This document shows positions 43,591-52,821 of a DNA stretch of 64,000 nt, one piece after another (positions within the stretch are counted from its first letter, which is position 1; each line of letters begins with the position of its first letter). The notes beneath the pieces are model-generated. The model ran no database searches, was not told the origin of the DNA, and saw only the letters and a list, made by a program, of their open reading frames with translations. The stretch spans positions 1-64,000 of the forward strand of contig JADGFD010000011.1 in the NCBI GenBank assembly GCA_016744015.1. The letters run 5' to 3'. The position numbers and the translations under genes were made by a program. The DNA comes from Paracoccaceae bacterium (GTDB taxonomy: Bacteria > Pseudomonadota > Alphaproteobacteria > Rhodobacterales > Rhodobacteraceae).

Positions 43591-44430
43591 TTGGCTGTTT
43601 CATTGGGAAAATCTGAAAAAATAACGGTGCTTGATAGCGCGCATCTTTGCCTAGAGGTATCCGGGCTAGTTGCCGGATATGGTGCCGAGCCTATTTTGAA
43701 GAGCATTGATTTTAAGCCGGTTGCGGGCGGAATAACGGCGCTTGTCGGGCCGAATGGGTGCGGTAAGTCAACATTGCTCAAGGTAATGTCACGCATTTTG
43801 CTGCCGGCTAGCGGCGAGGTTTTACTGGGTGGAGAGCCGATACATAGTATTCCCACCAAGCAGGTCGCCCGTAAATTGGCGCTGCTGCCGCAGGGGCCGA
43901 TCTCTCCCGAGGGGTTAACGGTGCGAGAGCTGGTATCACAGGGGCGCTACCCGCACCAAAGTTTGCTGCAACAATGGTCAACCGAGGATAGCCGCGCGGT
44001 GGCTACGGCGATGGCTGATACGGATGTTGAGGAATTTGCTGATCGGCCAATTTCTGATCTTTCGGGCGGCCAGCGCCAGCGCTGCTGGATCGCCATGGTG
44101 CTGGCCCAAGAAACCCCCATTATTTTACTGGATGAGCCAACCACATTTCTGGATCTGAAGGTTCAGGTAGATGTGATGACTCTGCTGCGCAAAGTTGCCG
44201 CCACAGGGCGCACCTTAATTGTGGTCATGCACGAATTAAACGTTGCGGCAGCGTTTTGTGACCACTTGGTTATGATGCGTGAAGGCGCTATTGTGGCCAC
44301 CGGTGCGCCACATGATATTATGACCCCAGAGCGGTTAAAACAGGTGTTTGGGCTAGAGGCTCAGGTTATTCCTGATCCATTATCGGGGCGGCCAATATGT
44401 GTGCCACTTGTGAATGAAATTAGCGCATGA
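43591..44430 (+). CDS. Ferric-siderophore ABC importer, ATPase (FepC/FecE-like)
   Basis: Up to 279 residues. Walker A GPNGCGKST, signature LSGGQRQR, Walker B PIILLDEPTTFLDLK and MHELNVAAAFCDH are present. The start is uncertain: TTG 43591 gives the longest form, but a TTGACA at 43563 with a -10 near 43586 would make GTG 43627 more likely. It overlaps the first permease gene by 4 bp. Energises the second siderophore system. Confidence 0.9.
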   Translation: MAVSLGKSEKITVLDSAHLCLEVSGLVAGYGAEPILKSIDFKPVAGGITALVGPNGCGKSTLLKVMSRILLPASGEVLLGGEPIHSIPTKQVARKLALLPQGPISPEGLTVRELVSQGRYPHQSLLQQWSTEDSRAVATAMADTDVEEFADRPISDLSGGQRQRCWIAMVLAQETPIILLDEPTTFLDLKVQVDVMTLLRKVAATGRTLIVVMHELNVAAAFCDHLVMMREGAIVATGAPHDIMTPERLKQVFGLEAQVIPDPLSGRPICVPLVNEISA

Positions 44431-45410
44431 GGGCCGGGTTTTATGCCATGCCGTTTATGCTGGCGGGCTTGGCCCTCAGCTTTATGTGGCATATTTCGGT
44501 TGGGGCAAAACCGGTGCCGCTGCACACGGTATTTGATGCGTTAACCGCTTATGATAGCACGATTTTTGAGCACGTCATTATATTTAACCTTCGGTTTCCG
44601 CGTGCGGTTATTGCTGCTTTTGCGGGGGCTTCGCTGGCGGTTTCGGGCGCGTTAATGCAAGGGGTTACCCGAAACCCGCTGGCTGAACCGGGGATATTGG
44701 GCTTACTGGTCGGGGCCTCTTTTGCGGTGGTCATGGCGGTTGGTGTTTTCCACATAGCCGGAAGTGCTTGGATCCCGCTGATTGCGGCGGCGGGGGCGCT
44801 GGTGGCGGCATTGATCGTTTGGGGTTTTGCGGCGGCAGCCCCCGGTGGCTCAACGCCTTTAACCCTTATTTTATCTGGCGCGGCGCTCACCGCTTTTTTG
44901 GGGGCCTTTATTACGTTGGCAAATCTGCTTGATGACCAGAGCTTTGAAAACCTGCGGGTTTGGCTTACCGGATCTTTGGCGGGGCGTGATTTATCGGTGT
45001 TTTTCTGGTCAATGCCGTGGATGATCGGCGGCTTGCTACTGGCGTTTGGGGTTGCGCGGCAAGTTACGGCCTTAGCCATGGGGGATGATACCGCGGCGGG
45101 GCTGGGGGTGGATGTTGCGCGCCTAAAAGCATTGGCGATGATATCGGTTATTGCGCTAACGGCGGCGGCGGTTTCCATTGCTGGCCCGATGGGGTTTATC
45201 GGCCTTGTTATCCCGCATGTGGTGCGGCTGTTTTTTGGCGCTGATTATCGGCTTATCGTGCCATATTCGGCGGTTATGGGGGCAACTTACCTGCTGATCG
45301 TTGATATTGCTGCGCGTTTGGTTTTAGCCCCAACCGAGTTATCCGCCGGAATTGTAACTTCCATGCTTGGCGCGCCGTTCTTTGTGTGGCTGGTTAGGGC
45401 GCGGTTATGA
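44427..45410 (+). CDS. Ferric-siderophore ABC importer permease 1 (FecCD family)
   Basis: 327 residues, mostly hydrophobic. The start is ATG at 44427, overlapping the ATPase stop. LRFPRAVIAAFAGASLAVSG, GVTRNPLAEPGILGLLVGAS and GPMGFIGLVIPHVVRLFFGA are the family blocks. It forms a heterodimer with the next permease. Confidence 0.92.
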   Translation: MRAGFYAMPFMLAGLALSFMWHISVGAKPVPLHTVFDALTAYDSTIFEHVIIFNLRFPRAVIAAFAGASLAVSGALMQGVTRNPLAEPGILGLLVGASFAVVMAVGVFHIAGSAWIPLIAAAGALVAALIVWGFAAAAPGGSTPLTLILSGAALTAFLGAFITLANLLDDQSFENLRVWLTGSLAGRDLSVFFWSMPWMIGGLLLAFGVARQVTALAMGDDTAAGLGVDVARLKALAMISVIALTAAAVSIAGPMGFIGLVIPHVVRLFFGADYRLIVPYSAVMGATYLLIVDIAARLVLAPTELSAGIVTSMLGAPFFVWLVRARL

Positions 45411-46462
45411 GCGTGACCACATCCCAAATTAGTGCCTTTGGTGGTCGGATCTCGCTGTTGATACAGTGGCGCGCCTTTTGGTTGGCTGCGCTTCTGGTGC
45501 TGCTGTTATTGGTGCTCATGACTGCCAGCCTCATGAGCGGGTCATATCCGCTCCCAATTTCGGGGGTATGGGCCACGCTAACCGGTGTGCCGCCCTCGGA
45601 AACCGCTGAAACCGTGGTGTGGCAGTTTCGCTTTCCCCGTATGGTGGTTGCAGCGCTGTCTGGCGTGTTTTTCGGGCTTTCCGGCGCGATTTTGCAAAAC
45701 GTAACCCGCAATCCGCTGGCGGACCCGTCATTGGTTGGGGTTAGCCAAGGAGCGAGCCTTGCGGTTATTACATTGATCGTGATGCTCCCCAACGTTAGCG
45801 GCGTTTGGCGGCCTTATGTTGCTTTTGCGGGATCACTGGCGGTAGCCGCATTAATACAATGGATCGCGATGCGGCGTAAAAGCGGGGCCAGCATGCGGTT
45901 TATTTTAACCGGAATTGGCATTGCCGCGTTTATCTCATCTATCAGCTCGGTGATGCTGACTTACGGCGACATAAATCAGGCACAGGCCGCATTGGCGTGG
46001 TTGGCTGGCTCAATACATGCTGCGGGCTGGGATGAGGTTTCGGCCTTGTCCGGTTTTACCGTCGTTATGATTCCGTTGCTGTTTATGGCTACCCGCCCGA
46101 TGGCTGCATTGCGTATGGGGCCAGAACTGGCAACCGGGCTGGGTGTGCGCGTACAGCGGGTGCGCATGGGCTTGATCACCCTATCTGTGGCACTGGCGGC
46201 CTTTGCGGTGGCTGCCGTTGGCCCGCTTGGGTTTGTCGGCCTCGTGGCACCGCATCTAGCGCGGCGCATTGCCCGTGCAGGCGTTGGTCAGCACCTTATT
46301 TTAACCGGGCTTATCGGGGCGGTTATGGTGTGCTTGACGGATTATATTGGCCGCATTGCCTTTGCACCCGTTCAAATTCCTGCCGGTATTTTAACCGCCA
46401 TGCTTGGCGCGCCGGTCTTTATGGCTCTGATTATCAGAAGCCGATACAACCGCCAGCTCTGA
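45407..46462 (+). CDS. Ferric-siderophore ABC importer permease 2 (FecCD family)
   Basis: 351 residues. FRFPRMVVAALSGVFFGLSG, VTRNPLADPSLVGVSQGASL and GPLGFVGLVAPHLARRIARA are the FecCD blocks. It overlaps permease 1 by 4 bp. Four binding-protein genes follow. Confidence 0.92.
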   Translation: MSVTTSQISAFGGRISLLIQWRAFWLAALLVLLLLVLMTASLMSGSYPLPISGVWATLTGVPPSETAETVVWQFRFPRMVVAALSGVFFGLSGAILQNVTRNPLADPSLVGVSQGASLAVITLIVMLPNVSGVWRPYVAFAGSLAVAALIQWIAMRRKSGASMRFILTGIGIAAFISSISSVMLTYGDINQAQAALAWLAGSIHAAGWDEVSALSGFTVVMIPLLFMATRPMAALRMGPELATGLGVRVQRVRMGLITLSVALAAFAVAAVGPLGFVGLVAPHLARRIARAGVGQHLILTGLIGAVMVCLTDYIGRIAFAPVQIPAGILTAMLGAPVFMALIIRSRYNRQL

Positions 46463-46511
46463 GCGCGCATCGCGCTCCTGCCAGCCTTTCTCAACCCAAT
46501 GGAGATACATA

Positions 46512-47486
46512 ATGAAACGCATTCTGTTGGCGGCTTTTGCCGCTGCCCTGTCATTAGTTGGAGCCACCGCCCCCACACTGGCCCAAGAATTCCCGCTAAC
46601 TGTCGAGCATAAATTCGGTACTTCGGTGATTGAAGCTGCACCCGAGCGCGTGGCCTCGGTTGACTATGCCGGCGCGGATGATCTGCTGGCGCTGGGGGTT
46701 CAACCCGTGGTTATTCGCCATTGGTATGGTGATTACCCGCGCTCGGTCTGGCCTTGGGCGGATACCCTGCTTGAGGGCACCCCCGTGATTTTAAAGGGTG
46801 ACCTTGACTATGAGGCCATCGCTGCTGCCGATCCGGATATCATCATTGCGCTGTGGTCCGGAATCACGACTGAAGATTACGAAAAGCTGTCACTGATCGC
46901 GCCTGTTGTGCCGGTTGCAGAAGGTATGGGCGATTATGCTATGCCATGGCATGCCCGCGCCATTATGACCGGCCGGGTTTTGGGGCTAGAGGCAGAAGCC
47001 ACAGCGCTGGTTAACGCGATACAGGATAAACTCGCCGATGCAGCCGCCGCGCATCCGGCATGGTCTGGCCAAACTACGGTTATTGCCGCGGCTTGGGGCG
47101 AATTGCCCAGTGCCTATACTTCGGCTGATATTCGGGCGCAACTTATGGCAAAGCTCGGCTTTCATACCCCTGCGGCCGTAGATGCCCTGATGGATGATGA
47201 AAGCGATTTTGTAGTGAAAACCAGCCTTGAGGATTTTTCACCCTTTGAAAGTGATCTGCTTATCTGGCTGACCTCTAGTGATGATTTTGACAAGATTCTT
47301 GCCTTTGATGCACGGCCCTTTCTTGAGGTCACAAAGCAGGGCCGTGAGGTTTTTGCCGGAAAATTGCTGAGCAGTGCGTTTTCACACGCCTCATTGCTAA
47401 GCCTGCCCTACGCCATAGATAGGTTAGTGCCAATGATCGAAGTCGCCTTGGATGGCGACCCGAGCACAAACGCTGATGACAGATAG
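46512..47486 (+). CDS. Siderophore-binding periplasmic protein 1 (FepB-like)
   Basis: 324 residues, with signal peptide (FAAALSLVGATAPTLAQE) and the helical-backbone binding fold: APERVASVDYAGADDLLALG and YEAIAAADPDIIIALWSG. It has no cysteine pairs, unlike the three proteins that follow, and is the closest of the four to classic FepB/FatB. Ribosome site GGAGATACATA. Confidence 0.9.
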   Translation: MKRILLAAFAAALSLVGATAPTLAQEFPLTVEHKFGTSVIEAAPERVASVDYAGADDLLALGVQPVVIRHWYGDYPRSVWPWADTLLEGTPVILKGDLDYEAIAAADPDIIIALWSGITTEDYEKLSLIAPVVPVAEGMGDYAMPWHARAIMTGRVLGLEAEATALVNAIQDKLADAAAAHPAWSGQTTVIAAAWGELPSAYTSADIRAQLMAKLGFHTPAAVDALMDDESDFVVKTSLEDFSPFESDLLIWLTSSDDFDKILAFDARPFLEVTKQGREVFAGKLLSSAFSHASLLSLPYAIDRLVPMIEVALDGDPSTNADDR

Positions 47487-47498
47487 GTAATTAAAAAC

Positions 47499-47522
47499 GG
47501 TTCGGCAATGCGTTGCCGGACC
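47499..47522 (+). promoter_or_regulatory. Intercistronic hairpin between binding-protein genes 1 and 2
   Basis: GGTTCGGCAA, loop TGCG, TTGCCGGACC: a 10-bp stem with one G-T pair and no T-run. It probably stabilises or separates segments of the operon mRNA. Confidence 0.5.
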
Positions 47523-47594
47523 GAGGAAATTTAAACCAAAGCCAGCGCTAATTAGCTTTGCCAGCAATTTACCCCATAATTTTAGGAGCTTAAC

Positions 47595-48569
47595 ATGAAG
47601 GATAAAATACTGGCGCTGGCTGCAACCGTTTTTGCAACACCCGTTTTTGCCCTTGACTGCAACGAAGGCCAGCGCGCCTATACCCATGAACTGGGTGAGG
47701 TTTGTATACCTGTCGAGCCGCACCGGATTGTTGCGCTCAACGACCAAATTCTGACCTTGCCGCTATATGAAATGGGCGCAAATATTGTTGGGTCATCTGG
47801 CCGCATTGGCGCTGACGATGCTATTTATATGCGGGGCAGCATGGATACGCTTGGCATTGATTTTCATAATACCGAGATAACTTTTGTGGGTACTGGCGAT
47901 GGCCTTGACCTAGAGGTCATTGCCGCCCTTGAGCCTGACCTGATTATTGCGCTGCCTTATACAGATGTCGGTATCATTGAGCAGCTTGGCCATATTGCGC
48001 CAACGCCGGTGATTGACGAAACAAAGCTGGGCTTTGAAGGCACATTGCGCGCGCTGGCTGACCTGAGTGGCCGCAACGAGAGCTTTGAAGCGCGGTTTTC
48101 CCGGTATCAGGCCAGTGTCGAGCGGGCCAAGACGTTTATCGAAAACCCTGAAGGGATCACGGTTTCTACAATATTTACGTTTCCCTCTGGTGAAAAGCTA
48201 ACCACCTACCGCACCGGCCTCGGGGCCTATACCCGCGTAGTGGACGACTTGGGCTTCCAACTGGTGGATCTTGCGAGGGGCATGGAAGAAACCCGCATTT
48301 CGATTAGCCCCGAGATAATTCAAGAGCTGGACGCCGACTTTATTTTTGGTTTTTACCGCTTCAAGGATACCGCTACCCCCGATGCAATTTTTGCGGCCTA
48401 CGAGAATTTTGTTCCCGGTTTTTGCCAAGCCCTTAATGCCTGCCGCAATAACCAGCTTGTATTGCTGCCAAGCTATACCTTTGGCGGCACGATGAAATCT
48501 CTAGAAACCGCGCTGGAGCTGATCGAAAGCCATGTGATGGCGCGCAGGTTTGTGCCGCTTGCGGACTAA
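47595..48569 (+). CDS. Siderophore-type periplasmic binding protein 2
   Basis: 324 residues behind AGGAG, with a signal peptide ending PVFA. The mature protein starts LDCNEGQRAYTHELGEVCIP, a Cys pair that recurs in protein 4, then RIVALNDQILTLPLYEMGAN. Near the end VPGFCQALNACRNNQLVLLP supplies a second Cys pair, shared with proteins 3 and 4. Clearly a paralogue of the genes at 48637 and 49638. Confidence 0.88.
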   Translation: MKDKILALAATVFATPVFALDCNEGQRAYTHELGEVCIPVEPHRIVALNDQILTLPLYEMGANIVGSSGRIGADDAIYMRGSMDTLGIDFHNTEITFVGTGDGLDLEVIAALEPDLIIALPYTDVGIIEQLGHIAPTPVIDETKLGFEGTLRALADLSGRNESFEARFSRYQASVERAKTFIENPEGITVSTIFTFPSGEKLTTYRTGLGAYTRVVDDLGFQLVDLARGMEETRISISPEIIQELDADFIFGFYRFKDTATPDAIFAAYENFVPGFCQALNACRNNQLVLLPSYTFGGTMKSLETALELIESHVMARRFVPLAD

Positions 48570-48636
48570 CCCAAATACAGCCAGTCAGGGCAGCACGCCC
48601 CAGCCAGTATTTCCCCTAAACTATTGGAGAATTACC

Positions 48637-49599
48637 ATGAACCTATCCCAACTTGCTGCGCTGCCACTGGCCGCTATCCTAACCTTTGGCCCCGTAATGG
48701 CGCAAGAAATGCGCAGCGTCACCGATGACACCGGCACGGAAGTATCTATTCCGGTTCAACCGCTGCGTATTGTTTCATTGCATGATACACAGCTTACCAT
48801 TCCGCTGATCGAACTTGGCATTATGCCGGTTGGTTCGCATGGGCGTGGTGATACGGTTGAAACCGCCTTTATCCGGGCCAGTGCCGCCATTACTGGCGTG
48901 GACTTTGACAATTCCGATATCGAATGGGTGGGAAATTACCCCGCCGATATTGAAAAAGTCGCGGCGATGAACCCCGATCTGATTGTGACAACAGCATGGC
49001 AGCCCGCCGATCTAGAACAGCTGCGCGCCATTGCCCCAACGGTTCAGTTGAACAGTGACATGCACTCAGACTGGGAAATTTATGCAACCCTTGCTGAAAT
49101 CACAGGCACAACTGACCGCCTGCAAATCATGGAACAACGTTACCAAGCCCAGATTGATTTGATCCGTGAGGCGATCGACACCCAAAGCATTATGGTTTCA
49201 ACCATCCATGCAAGCGACGGCCGGTTTTTTGCCTATAACCCTTATGGCAATATCGGCAAGGTTTTGGTTGACGCCGGTTTCCAGCGCCCAGCTGCAATTG
49301 AAGCCATTCCGCTGAATGATAGCATAGATGTTGGCGCTGAATCCTTATTGGATTTTGATGCAGATTTCATCATGACCACCTATAGGTCCTCAGCCAATCA
49401 ATTCCCCAGTGATGTTAAGGCGTTTTTTGAAGGCAACGTGCCGGGCTACTGCCAGCTTTTACATGCGTGCCGCGAAGATCAGATGATTTTCCTCTCCCGT
49501 GCTGAGGCTTCCGCCACCTCGTATTATGCGCTTGGGGCCGTGGCTTATGCCATTTTAACCAGCATTGCTGGCCAAGATTATGCGCCAATGCCGCGCTAA
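48637..49599 (+). CDS. Siderophore-type periplasmic binding protein 3
   Basis: Start ATG 48637, behind GGAG. 320 residues with a signal peptide ending PVMAQE. It lacks the N-terminal LDC..GQR block, starting with MRSVTDDTGTEVSIPVQPLR. It keeps VAAMNPDLIVTTAWQ and the C-terminal pair in VPGYCQLLHACREDQMIFLS. Confidence 0.88.
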   Translation: MNLSQLAALPLAAILTFGPVMAQEMRSVTDDTGTEVSIPVQPLRIVSLHDTQLTIPLIELGIMPVGSHGRGDTVETAFIRASAAITGVDFDNSDIEWVGNYPADIEKVAAMNPDLIVTTAWQPADLEQLRAIAPTVQLNSDMHSDWEIYATLAEITGTTDRLQIMEQRYQAQIDLIREAIDTQSIMVSTIHASDGRFFAYNPYGNIGKVLVDAGFQRPAAIEAIPLNDSIDVGAESLLDFDADFIMTTYRSSANQFPSDVKAFFEGNVPGYCQLLHACREDQMIFLSRAEASATSYYALGAVAYAILTSIAGQDYAPMPR

Positions 49600-49637
49600 G
49601 TATTCCTTTCTTACTGAACCCTCATCAGGAGGTAACC

Positions 49638-50636
49638 ATGAAAACCCTATATCTTACCGCTATTGCCACTTTGGCTTTTAGCACCCAAGCCCTAGCGCTT
49701 GACTGTGAAACCGGCCAGCGCCCCTTTACCCATGCGGGTGGCGAAATCTGCATTCCGGCTGACCCTCAGCGCATCGTTTCCCTTCACGATCTCAGCATCA
49801 CCTTGCCGTTGGTCGAGCTTGGAAAAACCGATAATATCGTTGGTAGCCACGGCCGTATCTCTGATAGTGGCACCACGTTTATTCGCGCCGTAAACTCTAT
49901 TTTCGGGGTGGATTACCACAATAGCGGCATTGAGTTTATCGGCGTGTTTAATGCGATTAACATGGAAAAGGTCGCGGCGCTACAGCCAGACCTTATTATC
50001 GGCCGCTCGAACGATCTCGAGGTTTATGCGCAATTCTCGACCATTGCCCCCACGGTTTTGGTTGATCTTAACGCGCTGGATTACCTTGGCCGTATCCACG
50101 CAATTGCGGATATTGCCGGGGAAATTAACCAATATAACCAGCGCCTTGCGGCCTATCAGGCCCGTATTACCGAGGCACAGCGGTTAATCCCGAACGCTCG
50201 CGAAATCACCACCGCTGTGGTGCAGCCTTGGGCCGAAGATGGCGGGTTTGACCTGTATAAAAACATGTACGCCCTAACCGAAGTTATTTCGGATATCGGG
50301 TTTGGCCAAACAGACGCCGTAGCCGGGCATATTGGCGAAATCGAGGGCAACCAGATCAGCCTAAGCGGAGAGCTGTTGCTTGATATCGACTCCGACTTTA
50401 TTTTCACCAGCTTCGAGGTGAACTGGGCAGACCAAAACACCCCCGCCAAAACCGCGGCCGAGTTTGAGGCTGTTACCCCCGGGTTTTGTGATTTTCTAAA
50501 AGCATGTCAGCAAAACCAGATCATCTATCTGCCACGCACGCCCTTTTATTCCGGCTCGTTCAGCTCGCTTAACTTTGCGCTAGACCAAGTGCTAACCCAT
50601 GTGATCGGCCGCGGGTTCACTCCCGTTGCCGAATAA
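49638..50636 (+). CDS. Siderophore-type periplasmic binding protein 4
   Basis: 332 residues behind a perfect AGGAGG. The signal peptide ends QALA, then LDCETGQRPFTHAGGEICIP and RIVSLHDLSITLPLVELGK, closely like protein 2. The C-terminal pair is TPGFCDFLKACQQNQIIYLP. Confidence 0.88.
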   Translation: MKTLYLTAIATLAFSTQALALDCETGQRPFTHAGGEICIPADPQRIVSLHDLSITLPLVELGKTDNIVGSHGRISDSGTTFIRAVNSIFGVDYHNSGIEFIGVFNAINMEKVAALQPDLIIGRSNDLEVYAQFSTIAPTVLVDLNALDYLGRIHAIADIAGEINQYNQRLAAYQARITEAQRLIPNAREITTAVVQPWAEDGGFDLYKNMYALTEVISDIGFGQTDAVAGHIGEIEGNQISLSGELLLDIDSDFIFTSFEVNWADQNTPAKTAAEFEAVTPGFCDFLKACQQNQIIYLPRTPFYSGSFSSLNFALDQVLTHVIGRGFTPVAE

Positions 50637-50653
50637 TACCTATCCTTAACCGA

Positions 50654-50673
50654 CAGGGGCTGCGTTGCCCCTG
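50654..50673 (+). promoter_or_regulatory. Intercistronic hairpin before the siderophore reductase gene
   Basis: CAGGGGC, loop TGCGTT, GCCCCTG, without a T-run. Its apex resembles that of the hairpin at 47499 (TGCGTTGCC in both). Confidence 0.5.
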
Positions 50674-50696
50674 CCACCTATATAAGGCAGTATAAT

Positions 50697-51563
50697 ATGA
50701 GCATTTTTACCAAAATAAGCACGACGGTTAAATCGTCAATCAGCACAATGACCAAACCAAAACCCATAACCATGCGGTTTTTCGAGGTTGAGGTTATAAG
50801 TGTCACCCCGCTTTCTCCGTCCTTTATGCGGATCGGGTTCAAGGGCGGTAAGGTGCCCGATATGTGCATGTTTGCCCCAGATCAGTGGATAAAGCTCTAC
50901 ATCCCGAACCCGGATGGCAGCGTTCTAAGAATACACAATCAGGCGCATTATAATAAGCTGCCCAAGGCCACGCGGCCCCCGGTAAGAACCTATACCATCA
51001 GCGCATTACGCCCCGATCAATATGAATTCGACGTCGATTTTGTGCTGCACGGCGATGAAGGCCCGGCCTCTAGGTGGGCGATGAATGCCAAAATTGGTGA
51101 TCAGATGCAGATACGCGCGCATTGTTATTCAGAAGATGATACCCCCTCGGGCTGCCGCTGGTTACCCCCCAAAAGCGCCAATAAGTTCCTGCTATTTGCC
51201 GATGAAACCGGCCTACCGGCCACTATCGGTATTTTAAACCTACTGGCGCAGCAAAACGAAAAGCCCAATGTTGAGGTGTTTGTTGAAACCCCAACCCTGC
51301 AAGACCGCTTGGCTATGCCAGAGTGGGAGGGCCTAACCGTAAAATACCTGATTAAAAGCGCAGGCCAAACCCCGGGTCAACTGCTCTATGATGAGGCAGT
51401 TAGTCTTGCCCCTGCAAAGCTGGAGGGGGGGGTGTATATCTGGCTGGCCGCCGAAAAAACCGCCACAAGACGCATTCGCCTACACCTTTCCAAGGTTAGT
51501 GGACTGGGCAAAGATGCCATCAGCGTCGCCGGGTATTGGAAATACGGGGAAAAACAATATTAA
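50697..51563 (+). CDS. Siderophore-interacting protein (FAD/NAD(P)H ferric reductase)
   Basis: 288 residues. RPPVRTYTISALRPDQYEFD is the FAD-binding RxYT block, and LHGDEGPASRWAMNAKIGDQ and FADETGLPATIGILN follow. The SIP C-terminal domain ends with SVAGYWKYGEKQ. It reduces imported ferric siderophore in the cytoplasm to free the iron. It is the last gene of the operon; its stop lies 3 bp before an IS3 fragment. Confidence 0.93.
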   Translation: MSIFTKISTTVKSSISTMTKPKPITMRFFEVEVISVTPLSPSFMRIGFKGGKVPDMCMFAPDQWIKLYIPNPDGSVLRIHNQAHYNKLPKATRPPVRTYTISALRPDQYEFDVDFVLHGDEGPASRWAMNAKIGDQMQIRAHCYSEDDTPSGCRWLPPKSANKFLLFADETGLPATIGILNLLAQQNEKPNVEVFVETPTLQDRLAMPEWEGLTVKYLIKSAGQTPGQLLYDEAVSLAPAKLEGGVYIWLAAEKTATRRIRLHLSKVSGLGKDAISVAGYWKYGEKQY

Positions 51564-51565
51564 TG

Positions 51566-51660
51566 CCCATGTTGGGGCGTTCGTTGTTGTAAGTTCAGAG
51601 CCAGCGGGTGGCGTGATCCTGAACATCTTCGATGCTGTCGAAGTGGTATAGGCCTTAAGG
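51566..51660 (-). pseudogene. IS3-family OrfB C-terminal fragment
   Basis: Minus-strand frame YHFDSIEDVQDHATRWL, stop, TYNNERPNMG, matching the end of IS3 integrases (usually RWLWTYNNERPNMG); the stop replaces Trp. Homology ends at 51566, next to the end of the siderophore reductase gene. Confidence 0.7.
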
Positions 51661-51815
51661 AGCGGCACAATTCCGCGACAGGTCCAGAATGCTTGAATAA
51701 GCACATGGTTTACGGGCCGCAAAGATACCCGTAAGAACGGGAAGTCTTGGTCTCTCTCGGCAGATTGCTTTGGTGGTTGTGGTCGGCAGGAAGATATTCT
51801 ATCAGATGAAATAAG

Positions 51816-51821
51816 ATATAC
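51816..51821 (+). promoter_or_regulatory. Possible -10 of the thiamine operon
   Basis: TATACT lies about 40 bp before the riboswitch. No clear -35 partner is visible. Confidence 0.3.
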
Positions 51822-51860
51822 TGCTTTCGGCCCGATTGAGGCGAAGTGGCAATAAAATTA

Positions 51861-51947
51861 TCCGTCGGGGGGCCCATTTGGGCTGAGAGGTGCACGCACC
51901 GACCCGTCGAACCTGATCCGGATAGTACCGGCGTAGGGAACGGGTAG
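51861..51947 (+). promoter_or_regulatory. TPP riboswitch (THI element)
   Basis: The conserved blocks GGGCTGAGAGGTGC and ACCTGATCCGGATAGTACCG followed by GCGTAGGGAA are exact matches to the THI-box core, closed by an outer helix (CCGTCGG.. with ..CGGGTAGG). TPP binding should reduce expression of the operon, probably by blocking the thiD ribosome site about 50 nt downstream, since no terminator hairpin is evident. Confidence 0.97.
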
Positions 51948-52011
51948 GTTGTGCAAAGATCGCACGGACTCTTTCTCACGTTGGCACGTCCATTATTTTG
52001 GAGATGTGCCT

Positions 52012-52821
52012 GTGACGTCCAAGACCCCAATTGCCCTGACGATCGCTGGTTCCGACAGTGGCGGCGGCGCTGGGGTGCAAGCTGACCTGAAAGCGATGTC
52101 CGCAAACGGGACATATGGCGCCAGCGTTATCACGGCGATTACCGCGCAAAACACGACGGCGGTTACCGCAGTCCATGAAGTGCCCGCAGATATTGTCGCG
52201 GCGCAGATTGATGCGGTTTTATCCGATCTCGACGTGGGTGCAATCAAGCTCGGGATGCTGTTTTCAGTGCCCATTATTGAGGCCGTGGCCAAACGGCTGG
52301 CGGATTTTAGCGGGCCAGTCGTGGCTGATCCGGTGATGATCGCCAAATCTGGTGACGCCCTTTTGCAAGACGCCGCCGTGGGGGCGTTGATCCAGCATAT
52401 TTTGCCACAGGCAAACCTTTTGACGCCAAACCTGCCCGAGGCAGCACGCCTTTTGGAGGCCGCCGAGGCGACAACACCTGAGGAAATGGCCGCACAAGCA
52501 CAGCGCCTATTGGCGATGGGGCCAAAAGCGGTATTGATGAAAGGTGGCCACGCATCGGGGGGAACCTGCACCGATATTCTGGTCGATACCAGCGGCGTGA
52601 TCGGCACCTATCAAGCCCCGCGCATCGAGACAAAAAACACGCATGGCACGGGTTGCACGTATGCCGCGACCCTTGCCGCGTTGCTTGCGCAAGGGCTTGA
52701 GTTAACGGCGGCGGTTGCTGCGGCGCATCGCTATTTACAGGACGCCATCAAAGCGGCTGATCGATTGCACATTGGCAACGGAAACGGCCCTGTCCATCAT
52801 TTTCACGGCCAATGGGCATGA
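52012..52821 (+). CDS. thiD: Hydroxymethylpyrimidine/phosphomethylpyrimidine kinase
   Basis: Start GTG 52012, 8 nt after GGAG; the frame also extends upstream, but that would overlap the riboswitch tail. 269 residues with ALTIAGSDSGGGAGVQADLK and the anion-hole THGTGCTYAATLAALLA. It phosphorylates HMP to HMP-P and HMP-PP. First gene after the TPP riboswitch. Confidence 0.96.
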   Translation: MTSKTPIALTIAGSDSGGGAGVQADLKAMSANGTYGASVITAITAQNTTAVTAVHEVPADIVAAQIDAVLSDLDVGAIKLGMLFSVPIIEAVAKRLADFSGPVVADPVMIAKSGDALLQDAAVGALIQHILPQANLLTPNLPEAARLLEAAEATTPEEMAAQAQRLLAMGPKAVLMKGGHASGGTCTDILVDTSGVIGTYQAPRIETKNTHGTGCTYAATLAALLAQGLELTAAVAAAHRYLQDAIKAADRLHIGNGNGPVHHFHGQWA

